Notes under the pieces: generated by a model | Told to the model about the DNA's origin: nothing | Seen by the model: only the letters and a program-made list of their open reading frames with translations | Databases searched by the model: none | In this document: piece by piece, positions 37,558 to 46,596 of the stretch | Position numbering within the stretch: the stretch's first letter is position 1 | Layout of the letters: the number at the start of each line of letters is the position of its first letter | Position numbers and translations under genes: made by a program | Assembly: GCA_016710765.1 (NCBI GenBank) | Contig: JADJUJ010000006.1 | Coordinates: forward strand, 186,001 to 250,000 | Length of the DNA stretch: 64,000 nucleotides | From: Lewinellaceae bacterium | Lineage (GTDB): Bacteria > Bacteroidota > Bacteroidia > Chitinophagales > Saprospiraceae | Direction of reading: 5' to 3'

Positions 37558-38547
37558 ATGATAAAAACCGCTACACCCATTCTGATATCGCCGTCCTTTT
37601 TGGCAGTTTGGGGTTTGAACGCCCAGCAGTTGCCGCAATACAGCATGTACATGCTTAATCCCTATGCCTGGAACCCTGCTGCGGCAGGCGCAGAAAATTC
37701 GCTGGTGTTAACAGGGGTTTACCGGCAGCAATGGGCTGATTTACCTGGCGCTCCGGTGGGCCAGCAGGTGAACGGCCACTTACCACTGGAATTTATCAGC
37801 AGTGGGGTAGGGGTTAAGCTGGACAATGATATGATTGGGGCGCATCGAACGACCCAGGCCTTGTTGACGTATGCTTATCATTTGGAGTTTGGGCGAAACG
37901 CCAGGTTATCTGCCGGCTTTAGTGGCGGGTACCTGCAATATAGTCTGGACGGCAGTAAACTACGGGCGCCGCAGGGCACCTACGTAGAACCGTCCGGAGT
38001 TTTTACGCACAATGATGTGAGTTTGCCGGAGGAAATTATCACTGCGGGGACCGTGGTAGGAGAGGCCGGAGTGCAATTGAATGTCCAGAATTTGACCCTC
38101 GGTGCGGCGGTCCAGCCGGTGTTTGCACCGGTGCTGAAAGCCGGCCAAAATGGTACTTTTCAGTTGCAACCGGTCCGACAGTACCTCTTCAGTGGGTCGT
38201 ATAACATCATTTTAGGGCAGGATTTTGAAGTAAAACCAGGTTTTTTTGCCAAAACTGACTTTTTTTTGACACAAATTGAAGTTTCTGCAAATTTTCAATG
38301 GCGACAAAATATCTTTGCGGGCATTTCGTATCGAGGAGTCTCGGCAAAAGCCAAAGATGCAATGGTATGGATGGCCGGTTGGCGGCTCAATGAAAAGACG
38401 ATGGCGGCCTATGCATTTGACTTGCCCTTGTCACCGCTCAAGTCAGTTAACCGGGGTAGCCACGAATTGTTGTTGCGCTACAATTTGAATAAACCAATTG
38501 GTAGGGGTACCTTGCCGCCAGTGATTTATAATCCAAGATTTTGGTAG
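37558..38547 (+). CDS. PorP/SprF-family T9SS outer-membrane protein
   Basis: Outer-membrane beta-barrel of the PorP/SprF family, which attaches T9SS cargo or works with the GldK/N ring and PorE. 329 residues. The signal peptide ends near LNAQ, and the family start is QLPQYSMYMLNPYAWNPAA with AGAENSLVLTGVYRQQW next. It ends in a barrel strand with aromatic terminus (VIYNPRFW). It precedes gldK by 235 bases, the usual order in Bacteroidota (porP-gldK-L-M-N). A near-consensus box (TACCTTTC, 37530-37537) lies upstream. It could be the porP of this locus or one of several paralogues in the genome. Confidence 0.9.
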   Translation: MIKTATPILISPSFLAVWGLNAQQLPQYSMYMLNPYAWNPAAAGAENSLVLTGVYRQQWADLPGAPVGQQVNGHLPLEFISSGVGVKLDNDMIGAHRTTQALLTYAYHLEFGRNARLSAGFSGGYLQYSLDGSKLRAPQGTYVEPSGVFTHNDVSLPEEIITAGTVVGEAGVQLNVQNLTLGAAVQPVFAPVLKAGQNGTFQLQPVRQYLFSGSYNIILGQDFEVKPGFFAKTDFFLTQIEVSANFQWRQNIFAGISYRGVSAKAKDAMVWMAGWRLNEKTMAAYAFDLPLSPLKSVNRGSHELLLRYNLNKPIGRGTLPPVIYNPRFW

Positions 38548-38722
38548 TTTCGGCACCAAATTTGTTGCTAGCAACACTTCGCTGAAAAACTAAAATGTTA
38601 AAAAAAACCTAAGGCAATACCATAAAACGTTAAGGTAGCGTTACTGAACCACCAAAGGAACCGCAGGAAAGCTTGATTAACCAATTTTATTTTGATTGTT
38701 GTACGAATAGAATTTAATCCTC

Positions 38723-38730
38723 TATCTTTA
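38723..38730 (+). promoter_or_regulatory. possible -7 element for gldK
   Basis: TATCTTTA, one base off TAnnTTTG, with TTG at 38699-38701 about 21 bases before it. It lies in the 235-base gap before gldK. Confidence 0.35.
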
Positions 38731-38782
38731 CGACCACTTTTTCCAAACCGAACATTTAAGTAGGAAAACACGGGTGTTTAAC

Positions 38783-40033
38783 ATGAAAAAACTACAGAAT
38801 TCGCTCATGCTGCTGCTATTCCTTGCAGTAGTAGCCGCTTCATGCGGCAGAAAAGAAAGCGGCCAACTGGTTGGTGTGCTTGATCGTCCCAGTTGGAAAG
38901 GGATCAATCCTTATGGTATGGTGTACATCCCATCCGGTCAACTTCAGATCGGAACCGGTGATGAGGACCTTAGCCGTCAGATGATTGCCCGCCCTAAATC
39001 CATCTCCATCCAGGGATTCTTCATGGATGATACGGAGGTCACGAACAACGAGTACCGCCAATTTGTGCAGTGGGTCATCGACTCGCTCGCACATGAAACC
39101 CTCCAGCATTATCTCGAAGATGATGGCGCCACTTCCGATAAGCAGCGCATCGATTGGGATATGGACGTTGACTGGGAGGCAGACGCTGAAGAACTGGAAG
39201 ACTTGTTCTACCAGGGCAACGAGCGCTTCTCCGGTCGCAAGGAACTGGACGTATCCAAGATGGTATTTGAATTCCAGTGGTATGATTTGCAGGGTGCTGC
39301 ACATCATGGTGACAGGAACCGTACCAGCTTCATTCACAAGGAAAGGGTGAAAATCTACCCTGATACCCTTGCCTGGGTGCGCGATTACGCCTATTCTTAC
39401 AACGAACCGATGACCCGGAATTATTTCTGGCACCCGGCCTTCGACGATTATCCCGTAGTTGGGGTAAACTGGAAAATGGCAAAAGCATTTTCCTACTGGC
39501 GGACCAAGTTGTGGAACATGTATACCGGCGACGGTATCATGTCGGAAGATTTCCGCCTTCCCACAGAACATGAATGGGAGTATGCTGCCCGTGGTGGCCG
39601 CGAGAATGCCCCATTCCCTTGGGGAGCATATTACACCCGTAATGCTAAAGGTTGCCTCCTGGCTAACTTTAAGCCTGGCCGTGGTAACTACCCAGAAGAT
39701 GGTGGTTTGTATACGGTAAAGGCAGATGGTTACTACCCGAACGATTATGGCCTCTATTGCATGGCTGGAAACGTAGCGGAATGGACCGAAACTGCATTTT
39801 TCGAGAACTCCTATTCCTTTATGCACGACCTTAACCCGGATATCCGGAAAGATGCAAAGGACGAAGATCCAATTACCGATAAGCGTAAGGTTATCCGCGG
39901 CGGTTCCTGGAAGGATGTAGCGTTCTACCTGCGTACAGGTACCCGTACATTTGAATATCAGGATACCACCAAGTGTTACATTGGATTCCGTAACGTGCTC
40001 ACTTTCCTGGGACGTTCTATCAACGACTTCTAA
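38783..40033 (+). CDS. gldK: T9SS ring lipoprotein GldK (PorK)
   Basis: Outer-membrane lipoprotein that forms the periplasmic ring of the type IX system with GldN. Start MKKLQNSLMLLLFLAV at 38783, with lipobox VVAASC. The mature protein is a formylglycine-generating-enzyme/sulfatase-modifying-factor fold: GMVYIPSGQLQIGTGDED, FFMDDTEVTNNEYRQFVQW, FRLPTEHEWEYAARGG, YCMAGNVAEWTE and VIRGGSWKD. In GldK this fold is structural, with no enzyme role shown. About 417 residues. The frame is intact. It is the first gene of the gldKLMN set. Confidence 0.93.
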   Translation: MKKLQNSLMLLLFLAVVAASCGRKESGQLVGVLDRPSWKGINPYGMVYIPSGQLQIGTGDEDLSRQMIARPKSISIQGFFMDDTEVTNNEYRQFVQWVIDSLAHETLQHYLEDDGATSDKQRIDWDMDVDWEADAEELEDLFYQGNERFSGRKELDVSKMVFEFQWYDLQGAAHHGDRNRTSFIHKERVKIYPDTLAWVRDYAYSYNEPMTRNYFWHPAFDDYPVVGVNWKMAKAFSYWRTKLWNMYTGDGIMSEDFRLPTEHEWEYAARGGRENAPFPWGAYYTRNAKGCLLANFKPGRGNYPEDGGLYTVKADGYYPNDYGLYCMAGNVAEWTETAFFENSYSFMHDLNPDIRKDAKDEDPITDKRKVIRGGSWKDVAFYLRTGTRTFEYQDTTKCYIGFRNVLTFLGRSINDF

Positions 40034-40364
40034 TTAGCATTGACGGAAGATCAGGGCAAATCACACCTTGATTGTTAACAAGCCCAGTACACATACTGAT
40101 TCCTTATCAACTGGCGTTTTGTTCTGATCTTCCCTCCTTTATGTATTTTGAAGAATCAACTGTTTCAAAAGCGAAGCCGATTTCAACCCTAAAATGTCCT
40201 GAACTTTGTCTTTGGCTGACAAATTGCGGGCCTAGGAAGATTTTGCCTGTCGTTTATTAGTCGAAATTATAATCCGGCTGCTACATTTGCAGCGCTCAAA
40301 TTATGACTTTGTCAGAATCTATTGGCTCAACCATTTTTTCAATCTGCTTAAAAAATTAATAACA
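40034..40364 (+). promoter_or_regulatory. gldK-gldL gap with an internal promoter
   Basis: 331 bases without a convincing gene. TACATTTG at 40282-40289 is an exact TAnnTTTG match, 76 bases upstream of the gldL ATG, so gldL-M-N may be transcribed separately from gldK. The in-frame 62-codon ORF inside shows no protein-like features. Confidence 0.45.
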
Positions 40365-40955
40365 ATGAGTTTCGTCAAAACTAAAACATTCAAGTACATT
40401 AAGAACCTGATCATTGGGGTTGGTGCTTCCATCGTATTGATTGGTGCCCTCTTCAAATTGGAAAGCTGGGAGTACGCTTCTGAATTCCTGATTGCTGGTC
40501 TTTTCACCGAAGCTTTCATCTTCCTTATGCTCGGTGTACTCGGGCCAGAGCCAGATTACTACTGGAGCAAACTGTATCCAGGCTTGGATGATTACAATTC
40601 CCGTATTGCCCCGCTGACTGCAGGCGGCACCAATGCTCCTGATGTAGCGCCGCTTCACGGTGATGTAATCGAGCGCCAATTGGGTGGTATGCTTACCGAA
40701 CTTCAATCTGTTTCTAAAAGCATGGGCGCCTTGAAGGCCCTTCAGGAAGTAGACTTCTCCGGAACACAGGAGCAGATGAAGTCGATGAGCAACTTCTACA
40801 CGAAAATGAACGAAGCCATGTCCGATATGGCTAAGTCTGCAGATGACGTAAAATCTTACAAAGATCAGATGGCTGCCCTGAACAAAAACCTGGGCTCTCT
40901 GAACACGGTTTATGGCAACATGCTTACTGCAATGTCTAACATCGGACGTCAGTAA
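40365..40955 (+). CDS. gldL: T9SS motor protein GldL
   Basis: Inner-membrane subunit of the GldLM proton-driven motor that powers type IX secretion and gliding. I choose the ATG at 40365 (MSFVKTKTFKYIK), 196 residues, as an upstream in-frame ATG (40287) would add a non-homologous leader. Two membrane helices (NLIIGVGASIVLIGALFKL and FLIAGLFTEAFIFLMLGVL) carry the conserved charged residues. A long soluble coiled-coil-like cytoplasmic region follows (QSVSKSMGALKALQEV, YTKMNEAMSDMAKSADDV). Five copies of GldL surround two GldM helices in known motors. Confidence 0.95.
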   Translation: MSFVKTKTFKYIKNLIIGVGASIVLIGALFKLESWEYASEFLIAGLFTEAFIFLMLGVLGPEPDYYWSKLYPGLDDYNSRIAPLTAGGTNAPDVAPLHGDVIERQLGGMLTELQSVSKSMGALKALQEVDFSGTQEQMKSMSNFYTKMNEAMSDMAKSADDVKSYKDQMAALNKNLGSLNTVYGNMLTAMSNIGRQ

Positions 40956-41011
40956 TTCATAATGCTATTAACCATCACTGTTCAACCATCATAAATTAAA
41001 TTTGATTCCTT

Positions 41012-42538
41012 ATGTCAATACCAAAGGAACCGCGGCAGCTGATGATCAACCTCATGTATCTGGTGTTGACCGCGTTGCTCGCACTCAACGTCTCCGCTGA
41101 GGTGATGAATGCCTTTTTCTCTCTAGATAAGGGCATGGCTACCAGTCGGGGTATTATTCAGAAAAACAACGAAGCCCTTATTAAAGGCATCGATAAGCAA
41201 GTAGAAGCCTACCCAAAACCTGAGAACAAGGATTGGCAGGCACGTGCTAAAGAAGCCGTAACGGTAGCCGAGAATTTTTCTGAATACATTGAAAAAATCC
41301 GCAAAGACCTTTTTGAAAAGGCCGGCGGCGACAACCCGAAAATTCCGGGTCAACCAAAGGATATCCGGAACAAGGATATCACCACCAAAATGTTTATCAA
41401 CGATGGACTTGGTGCTGAGATAGAAGCGAAAATCCGTGAAACCCGTGCAAAATTCACCGAATTGGTGAAAGATGACAAAGAAACGGTGGATCAACTTCCG
41501 TTGGATGTAGAGCCTATTCCTGCCGGTGTAGAATCGAAAAACTGGGCAGAGTATAAGTTCAAGCAGATGCCGGTTGCTGCCATTTTCCCTTTGTTGGGTA
41601 AAATTCAAAGTGACGCCAAAAACTCGGCCACTGCTGTACTGAACAAATGTGCCAAGGAAATTGGTGGTGTAGACATCAAGTTCGACCAGTTCGAACCTGT
41701 AGTGTCCGCTCAAAAAGGTTACATTATCTCTGGTGAGAAATACGAAGCCGACGTTTTCCTGAGCGCCCGCAGTTCTACTGCCGACAACATCAGCATCTCC
41801 GTTAATGGTACTGGTCTTCCTGTTCAGGAGGGTAAAGCACACTATGTTACCACCACCAGTGGTGTTGGCACACGGAAATACAATGTAAACATTACGGTTC
41901 GCAACCCATTGGACAACACCTCTAAATCCTATCCCAAGGAGTTTGAATATGAGGTTGGCCAGCGTTCCGTTGCTGTTTCTTTGGACAAGATGAACGTATT
42001 CTACATTGGTGTAGACAATCCGATTTCAGTTTCGGCAGCGGGTGTTTCTTCCAACGAGGTTAAAGTGAGCGGTAGTGGTGTAAACGTAGCTTCCAATGGT
42101 GGTGGCAAGTTTACGGTTACTGCAACTACGCCAAGTAACGACGCAACCTTGACTGTTTCAGGTGGCGGTGTTTCCCAGACTCTTCACTACCGTGTGAAAC
42201 GTATTCCCGACCCGGTTCCAAAATTGGGTATGAAATATTTGTCTAGCTCAATGGGTAACGGTGAATTTAAGGCCCAGGGCGGTATTGTTGCTGTATTGGA
42301 AAACTTCGATTTCGAAGCGCGTTGCGACGTGGTCGGATTTGAGACGACTTACCTGGCAAAGCGTCAGGACCCGTCGCCTCCAACCCCTAACGGTGGCGCC
42401 CGCTTTAATGGCAACACCGCAGATTATGTATCGCGCGCTAAACCAGGTGATGCATACTTCTTTGACGATATTAAAGTAAAATGCCCCGGTGACAGCCAGC
42501 CCCGTAACCTCGGTGGTCTGACGTTCCGGATCAAATAA
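41012..42538 (+). CDS. gldM: T9SS motor/periplasmic shaft protein GldM
   Basis: 508 residues, with one N-terminal membrane helix (RQLMINLMYLVLTALLALN) and the long periplasmic shaft made of four Ig-like domains (D1-D4). Typical blocks are ASVEVMNAFFSLDKG-like NVSAEVMNAFFSLDKG at the helix end, KNWAEYKFKQMPVAAIFPL, VSAQKGYIISGEKYEADVF, DKMNVFYIGVDNPISVSAA and DFEARCDVVGFETTY. It links the GldL motor in the inner membrane to the GldK/N ring. 56 bases separate it from gldL. A GTTGAG-rich hairpin separates it from gldN. Confidence 0.96.
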   Translation: MSIPKEPRQLMINLMYLVLTALLALNVSAEVMNAFFSLDKGMATSRGIIQKNNEALIKGIDKQVEAYPKPENKDWQARAKEAVTVAENFSEYIEKIRKDLFEKAGGDNPKIPGQPKDIRNKDITTKMFINDGLGAEIEAKIRETRAKFTELVKDDKETVDQLPLDVEPIPAGVESKNWAEYKFKQMPVAAIFPLLGKIQSDAKNSATAVLNKCAKEIGGVDIKFDQFEPVVSAQKGYIISGEKYEADVFLSARSSTADNISISVNGTGLPVQEGKAHYVTTTSGVGTRKYNVNITVRNPLDNTSKSYPKEFEYEVGQRSVAVSLDKMNVFYIGVDNPISVSAAGVSSNEVKVSGSGVNVASNGGGKFTVTATTPSNDATLTVSGGGVSQTLHYRVKRIPDPVPKLGMKYLSSSMGNGEFKAQGGIVAVLENFDFEARCDVVGFETTYLAKRQDPSPPTPNGGARFNGNTADYVSRAKPGDAYFFDDIKVKCPGDSQPRNLGGLTFRIK

Positions 42539-42541
42539 TCA

Positions 42542-42613
42542 GTTGAAGCGTTGAGGGGTTGAGTAGGTTGAGGCGTTTATTATCTAGCCTACTCAACTAC
42601 TCAACCTTTCAAC
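42542..42613 (+). repeat. GTTGAG-repeat hairpin between gldM and gldN
   Basis: Left half has GTTGA repeated four times (GTTGAAGC, GTTGAGGG, GTTGAGTAG, GTTGAGGC). The right half, from GCCTACTCAACTACTCAACC to CTTTCAAC, is the complement. A loop of about 10 bases lies between. It is a long imperfect hairpin without a T run, directly inside the gld operon. Confidence 0.6.
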
Positions 42614-42665
42614 TCTTTAACCTTTACTAAACACAATTTCACTGCTAATCAACCCAACGCGAGTC

Positions 42666-43547
42666 ATGCATACTATGTTTAAATCGACTTGCCTGTTTCT
42701 GCTGATGTTCTTTGTCGGAACTACGCTGCTTCAGGCCCAAAATCCCGAGGAAATCGAGATTCTAACGGAAACCAGCGAGCCAGTAGACACGGAAAAGCCG
42801 TTGGATGATGTTGTGAAAAAAGAAATCATGAACGAACGCCGCGTGCTGGATTACCAGCCTGTACGTGAAAGCGATATCGTTTGGGAAAAACGCATTTGGC
42901 GCATCATTGACGTTCGTGAGAAGATGAACCTTCCTTTCGCTTACCCGGAGGAGCCATTCTTCAAAATTCTCTCTGACGCTGCTACCAATGGCGATCTGCC
43001 CGTTTACAGCACCGAAGACGACAAGTTCACCAAGCGTCTGAGCACCGACGATGTGCTGTCCATGTTGTCGAAAACCGACACCATTATGACTTTCGACCCC
43101 GAAACTTACGAGGAGAAAATCACGGTGGTGCGCAACGACATCAACTGGGAGAACGTAAAGCGTTTCCGTATCAAGGAAATCTGGTTCTTCGACAAGGAGA
43201 CGTCCACCATGCAGGTTCGCATCATGGGTATCGCTCCGCTGATCGACGAGTTGGACAACCAGGGTAACTTCCGTTTCGAGCGCCCGCTTTTCTGGGTATA
43301 CTACCCAGGCGCCCGCGAACTCTTTGCCCGTCACCGCGTATTCACCATGGGTGGCAATACCAACGCTACCATTTCCTGGGAAGACTTCCTTGAAATGCGT
43401 TACTTCGCCAGCTACATCTACAAAGAATCAAACGTGTACGATCGTAAGATCGAAGAATACATCCCACCAAGTGTTGACTTGCTGCTGGAATCTGAAAAGA
43501 TCAAGCATGAAATTTTCAACTGGGAGCAGGATTTGTGGCAGTATTAA
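42666..43547 (+). CDS. gldN: T9SS ring protein GldN (PorN)
   Basis: Periplasmic partner of GldK in the T9SS ring, required for secretion and gliding. 293 residues. The signal peptide (MFKSTCLFLLMFFVGTTLLQ) ends near LLQAQ. The start could be 42666 (MHTMFKS) or the second ATG at 42675. Conserved points are MNERRVLDYQPVRESDIVWEK-type segment, KRIWRIIDVREKMNLPFAYP, IKEIWFFDKETSTMQVRIMGI and FWVYYPGAREL. It ends IFNWEQDLWQY. A strong terminator follows, which closes the gldK-N set. Confidence 0.95.
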   Translation: MHTMFKSTCLFLLMFFVGTTLLQAQNPEEIEILTETSEPVDTEKPLDDVVKKEIMNERRVLDYQPVRESDIVWEKRIWRIIDVREKMNLPFAYPEEPFFKILSDAATNGDLPVYSTEDDKFTKRLSTDDVLSMLSKTDTIMTFDPETYEEKITVVRNDINWENVKRFRIKEIWFFDKETSTMQVRIMGIAPLIDELDNQGNFRFERPLFWVYYPGARELFARHRVFTMGGNTNATISWEDFLEMRYFASYIYKESNVYDRKIEEYIPPSVDLLLESEKIKHEIFNWEQDLWQY

Positions 43548-43574
43548 TCCTAACGGATATTTTGCCCAAACATA

Positions 43575-43606
43575 AAGGCGCCAAGCATTGCTTGGCGCCT
43601 TTTTTG
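43575..43606 (+). terminator. terminator after gldN
   Basis: AAGGCGCCAAGC pairs perfectly with GCTTGGCGCCTT across a 3-base loop, followed by TTTTTTG. On the minus strand the stem could also serve the converging Smr gene. Confidence 0.9.
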
Positions 43607-43626
43607 TTTGATCTACTTCCATGGGG

Positions 43627-44685
43627 TTACCGTAAAATGACCTCTGTGGCGCCGTAACCGTATTTGTGGTGGTATTCGTTTTTAAATTTTACCACCTCCG
43701 GGCGTTCCCTTAAAGACCTGGCGATGCTCTCCCGCAGTTTGCCCTCACCCACACCGTGAATGAGAAATACGGAATGGGCGCCTACCCGAACTGCCCGGTC
43801 GATGAAACGATCGCAGGCCTGCATTTGGATGCGAAGAATATCGCCTTTGTTGAGTTTATGGGGAGTAGCATGCAACACTTCAATATGCAAATCAATTTCC
43901 GGCATGAAGTTGGAAAACTCGTTAACGTCAAATTGACGGTACGACCGGGCATTTTGATGCCGATCCGTTTGAGTTTTTGGCCGGGCGTGTTGCTGGGTAT
44001 ACAACTTTAAGTCCTCCTCCACTTGTTGGGCGGGGTCTGGAGTATCGAAGCGCTCAAACAAAACAAAATGATGGGCCAGTACATTGATAATGGGCACTGT
44101 CTGGATGTTGTTGAAAAACTGCTTGGGCTTTATTTTTACCACCTTATTCAAGGGCAATTCCGCGCCAGCTGTAGTCAGCCGATGAATTTCCAATTCAACT
44201 TCTGGTTGGTCGTTTAGGTCGTCTGAAAGGATGTCTCCCAGTTCAAGCGCACTCATGGCACCAATCTTGTCTTCCACATCAATGATATGGGCCTGGGTGG
44301 TGAACAGGTCGAACTGCAGCAAAAATTCAAAAGCAGTATCGTTGATGAGCCAGACCTTGTACTTTGATACGATGTCTTCCTTTCCAGGCATGGGCTCGAA
44401 TGCCATTTGAATGCCTTTTGGCTTCAGGATATGGTATTGGCTCTTAATGGCGCGCCGGGGCGGATGGGGTGTTGTTTCCTGCTTGCCTTTGCCAAGTACC
44501 CAATGGCCGGGTGCCGTGGAGCTGCTGTCGATATAGGGTTCAAGGTCTTCTTCAAAAGTCGGGATTTCGAAATCGGGGTCGTCATCGAGGCGTATTTTGA
44601 GCATGCCATCCTCCAGTGCCCCTGTCACTTTTCCAGTTTCACCGGTGAATCGAAGTCGAACTCTGCTGCCGATAGCATACAACAT
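43627..44685 (-). CDS. Smr-domain protein with DUF2027-like N-terminus
   Basis: I start it at the ATG at 44685 (MLYAIGSRVRLRFTGETGK), 352 residues, because the longer ORF has a poor leader. The N-terminal SH3-like or KOW-like barrel is followed by a central beta domain (IQMAFEPMPGKEDIVSKYK), like the DUF2027 Bacteroidota proteins. A C-terminal Smr domain has DLHIEVL and FLIHGVGEGKLRESIA. Smr domains are nucleic-acid endonucleases or RNA-binding units related to the MutS2 tail. The cellular role here is unclear. The frame is intact. Confidence 0.85.
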   Translation of the reverse strand: MLYAIGSRVRLRFTGETGKVTGALEDGMLKIRLDDDPDFEIPTFEEDLEPYIDSSSTAPGHWVLGKGKQETTPHPPRRAIKSQYHILKPKGIQMAFEPMPGKEDIVSKYKVWLINDTAFEFLLQFDLFTTQAHIIDVEDKIGAMSALELGDILSDDLNDQPEVELEIHRLTTAGAELPLNKVVKIKPKQFFNNIQTVPIINVLAHHFVLFERFDTPDPAQQVEEDLKLYTQQHARPKTQTDRHQNARSYRQFDVNEFSNFMPEIDLHIEVLHATPHKLNKGDILRIQMQACDRFIDRAVRVGAHSVFLIHGVGEGKLRESIARSLRERPEVVKFKNEYHHKYGYGATEVILR

Positions 44686-44957
44686 TATAAAAGGTATTAT
44701 TGGGTGGTTGACAAGTGCCTGGACAAAATTAGTGTATTGTTGCCGCTCCTGCAGTTTTGTAAAAATAAAACTGCAAAACAAAGCATAGGGTTCAGGCAAA
44801 ACGGCGATAGTTTACGGCTGGTTCCAGAAACGTTCGCTGCTATTGTTAAGGATTAAACGGATGGTATGTCCAAAAAATTATATTTTTGGACGGGCAGCGG
44901 TTCACCTGATATTGCCTGGGATAAAATATTACTTCTTCTTTTTCTCACACCTTGCTT

Positions 44958-46055
44958 ATGCGCTACCTCTCCGTTGATTTTTACCGTGGCCTGACGGTTG
45001 CCTTTATGATCCTCGTCAACACACCAGGTACATGGGAAAATGTTTATGCGCCCTTGCAGCATGCTGCTTGGCATGGCTGTACGCCGACCGATCTGGTATT
45101 TCCCTCTTTCATGTTTATTATTGGAGTGTCGATGTGGTTTTCCTTTGCCAAATTCGACCGCAGCTGGTCGAAGGCGGCCGGAATGAAGGTGTTGCGCAGA
45201 ACCGCCTTATTGTTCCTCATTGGCCTATTGCTCAATAATTTTCCCTTTTTGTGGAAGAATTGGGACAGCTGGCGGATTATGGGGGTGCCGCAGCGACTGG
45301 CGCTGGGCTACGGAATTGCCTCCGTGCTGGTGCTGAATTTTAACAGAAAACAACTGATCTGGATTGCGGCGAGCCTGCTATTCTGGTATTGGGGAATTCT
45401 TTATTTTTTTGGCGTGCCGGGCGCTGATCCATATGCCATGCAAACCAACGCGGTGTTCCGGCTGGATCGCTGGCTTTTTGGTGACGCCCACCTTTGGCAT
45501 GGTGAGGGTGTGCCCTTTGATCCGGAGGGGGTACTAAGTACTATCCCTGCGGTGGTCACAGTGTTGCTCGGATGGTTCAGCGGCAATTTATTTACATCCA
45601 GGGAGGGTCAACGTGATCATTTGGTGCGCGATCTGTTGGTTTTTGGGGTGATTTGTGGTGGATTGGGCATGTTCTGGGACCTTTTTCTGCCCATCAATAA
45701 AAAACTTTGGACCAGTTCCTATGTACTGTATGCAGGTGGGCTGTCGATGATTCTGCTGGCCGCGAGTGTTTGGCTGATCGACGTACGAAACTGGCGGAAT
45801 GGAACAGGCTTTTTCCTGGCTTTTGGTTCGAATGCTTTGTTTGCCTATGTTTTTTCAGAAGCCCTGGTGATGCTCTTGTTTGCCATAAAATGGCCGGGGG
45901 GAAGTGGTAGTTTGCAACAGTGGATTTATCAAACGTTGTTTGTCCCATTGGAAGGTGCTGCCTTCAGTTCTTTTCTTTTTGCCGTTAGTTATGTTTTGGT
46001 CTGCTGGCTATTGTGCCGCTGGCTGTACGTTCGAAAGATTTACATCAAGCTGTAA
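44958..46055 (+). CDS. DUF5009/HGSNAT-like polytopic membrane acyltransferase
   Basis: 365 residues from the ATG at 44958 (MRYLSVDFYRGLTVAFMIL), with a TTG at 44952 as an alternative. About ten membrane helices. The family start SVDFYRGLTVAFMILVNTPG and the block HGCTPTDLVFPSFMFIIGVSM are typical of the heparan-alpha-glucosaminide N-acetyltransferase (HGSNAT)-like superfamily. The histidine (H in HAAWHGCTPTD) is the likely transfer residue. It probably moves acetyl groups across the inner membrane onto a sugar, by family inference. The frame is intact. Confidence 0.85.
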   Translation: MRYLSVDFYRGLTVAFMILVNTPGTWENVYAPLQHAAWHGCTPTDLVFPSFMFIIGVSMWFSFAKFDRSWSKAAGMKVLRRTALLFLIGLLLNNFPFLWKNWDSWRIMGVPQRLALGYGIASVLVLNFNRKQLIWIAASLLFWYWGILYFFGVPGADPYAMQTNAVFRLDRWLFGDAHLWHGEGVPFDPEGVLSTIPAVVTVLLGWFSGNLFTSREGQRDHLVRDLLVFGVICGGLGMFWDLFLPINKKLWTSSYVLYAGGLSMILLAASVWLIDVRNWRNGTGFFLAFGSNALFAYVFSEALVMLLFAIKWPGGSGSLQQWIYQTLFVPLEGAAFSSFLFAVSYVLVCWLLCRWLYVRKIYIKL

Positions 46056-46082
46056 TCTGGACGTTCGCCATTCCTGTTTAGG

Positions 46083-46251
46083 CTTAGAGCATGTTGGGGA
46101 TTTTCTGCTGGAGGCAAAAACGAGGGCTTTTTTAGCCAGTTTTTACGTTTTTGAAGGAGTATAGTTGATATTACATGACTGAAAAAAGGTGAAAAATGAC
46201 AAAAAAAGAACCGTTTTTGGCCCAGCAGGAAAATCCCCGACATGCTCTTAG
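46083..46251. repeat. imperfect inverted-repeat element (about 169 bp)
   Basis: The left arm begins CTTAGAGCATGTTGGGGATT and the right arm ends AATCCCCGACATGCTCTTAG. The arms match with scattered mismatches for about 50 bases around an AT-rich centre. It lies in the 541-base gap between the DUF5009 gene and paaC. No ORF. It resembles a miniature inverted-repeat element. The CCGTTTTTGGCCC block also occurs at 18181. Confidence 0.6.
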
Positions 46252-46477
46252 CTGGGCTTTAGCCATTGGTCTTTAGTCTTTGGCTTTGCTCCGAAGGATT
46301 AACTATTTGGTTTTCAATACATTAGTTATTAACAAAATATTCGTTGATAAATAATGCACATGCTGTTTTAAAAAGGGCGTTCAAAATTTAATTCCGATTT
46401 CTCCGGTATTTGATTACACAAGGCACCAATAACCGAGATCGAAGCCAAAGACCAACACCCAATGGCTAAAGTCCAGC
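46251..46477. repeat. second inverted-repeat element (about 227 bp), adjacent
   Basis: GCTGGGCTTTAGCCATTGG at 46251 is the complement of CCAATGGCTAAAGTCCAGC ending at 46477, with a TCTTTGGCTT match further in. The interior is AT-rich and non-coding. Related sequence occurs at 18091-18132 and, degraded, at 46550-46580. The rest of the gap (46478-46596) holds only that degraded copy. Confidence 0.6.
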
Positions 46478-46596
46478 TTTTAGGTCTTTAGCATTGAATA
46501 TTATAACAAAAAATCAATGCAGTGAAAACCAGGTGCTCATTCATCCGGCGCAATGCCAAAGTCTAATGACTAAAGGCTAAATAAAACCTATCTAAG

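Noticed and set aside
38840..39826. 328-codon frame antisense to gldK
   Set aside because: Fully inside gldK, which is strongly conserved. The antisense translation has no recognisable protein features.
40072..40260. 62-codon ORF between gldK and gldL
   Set aside because: Composition is not protein-like, it lies upstream of a good promoter for gldL, and there is no signal or domain.
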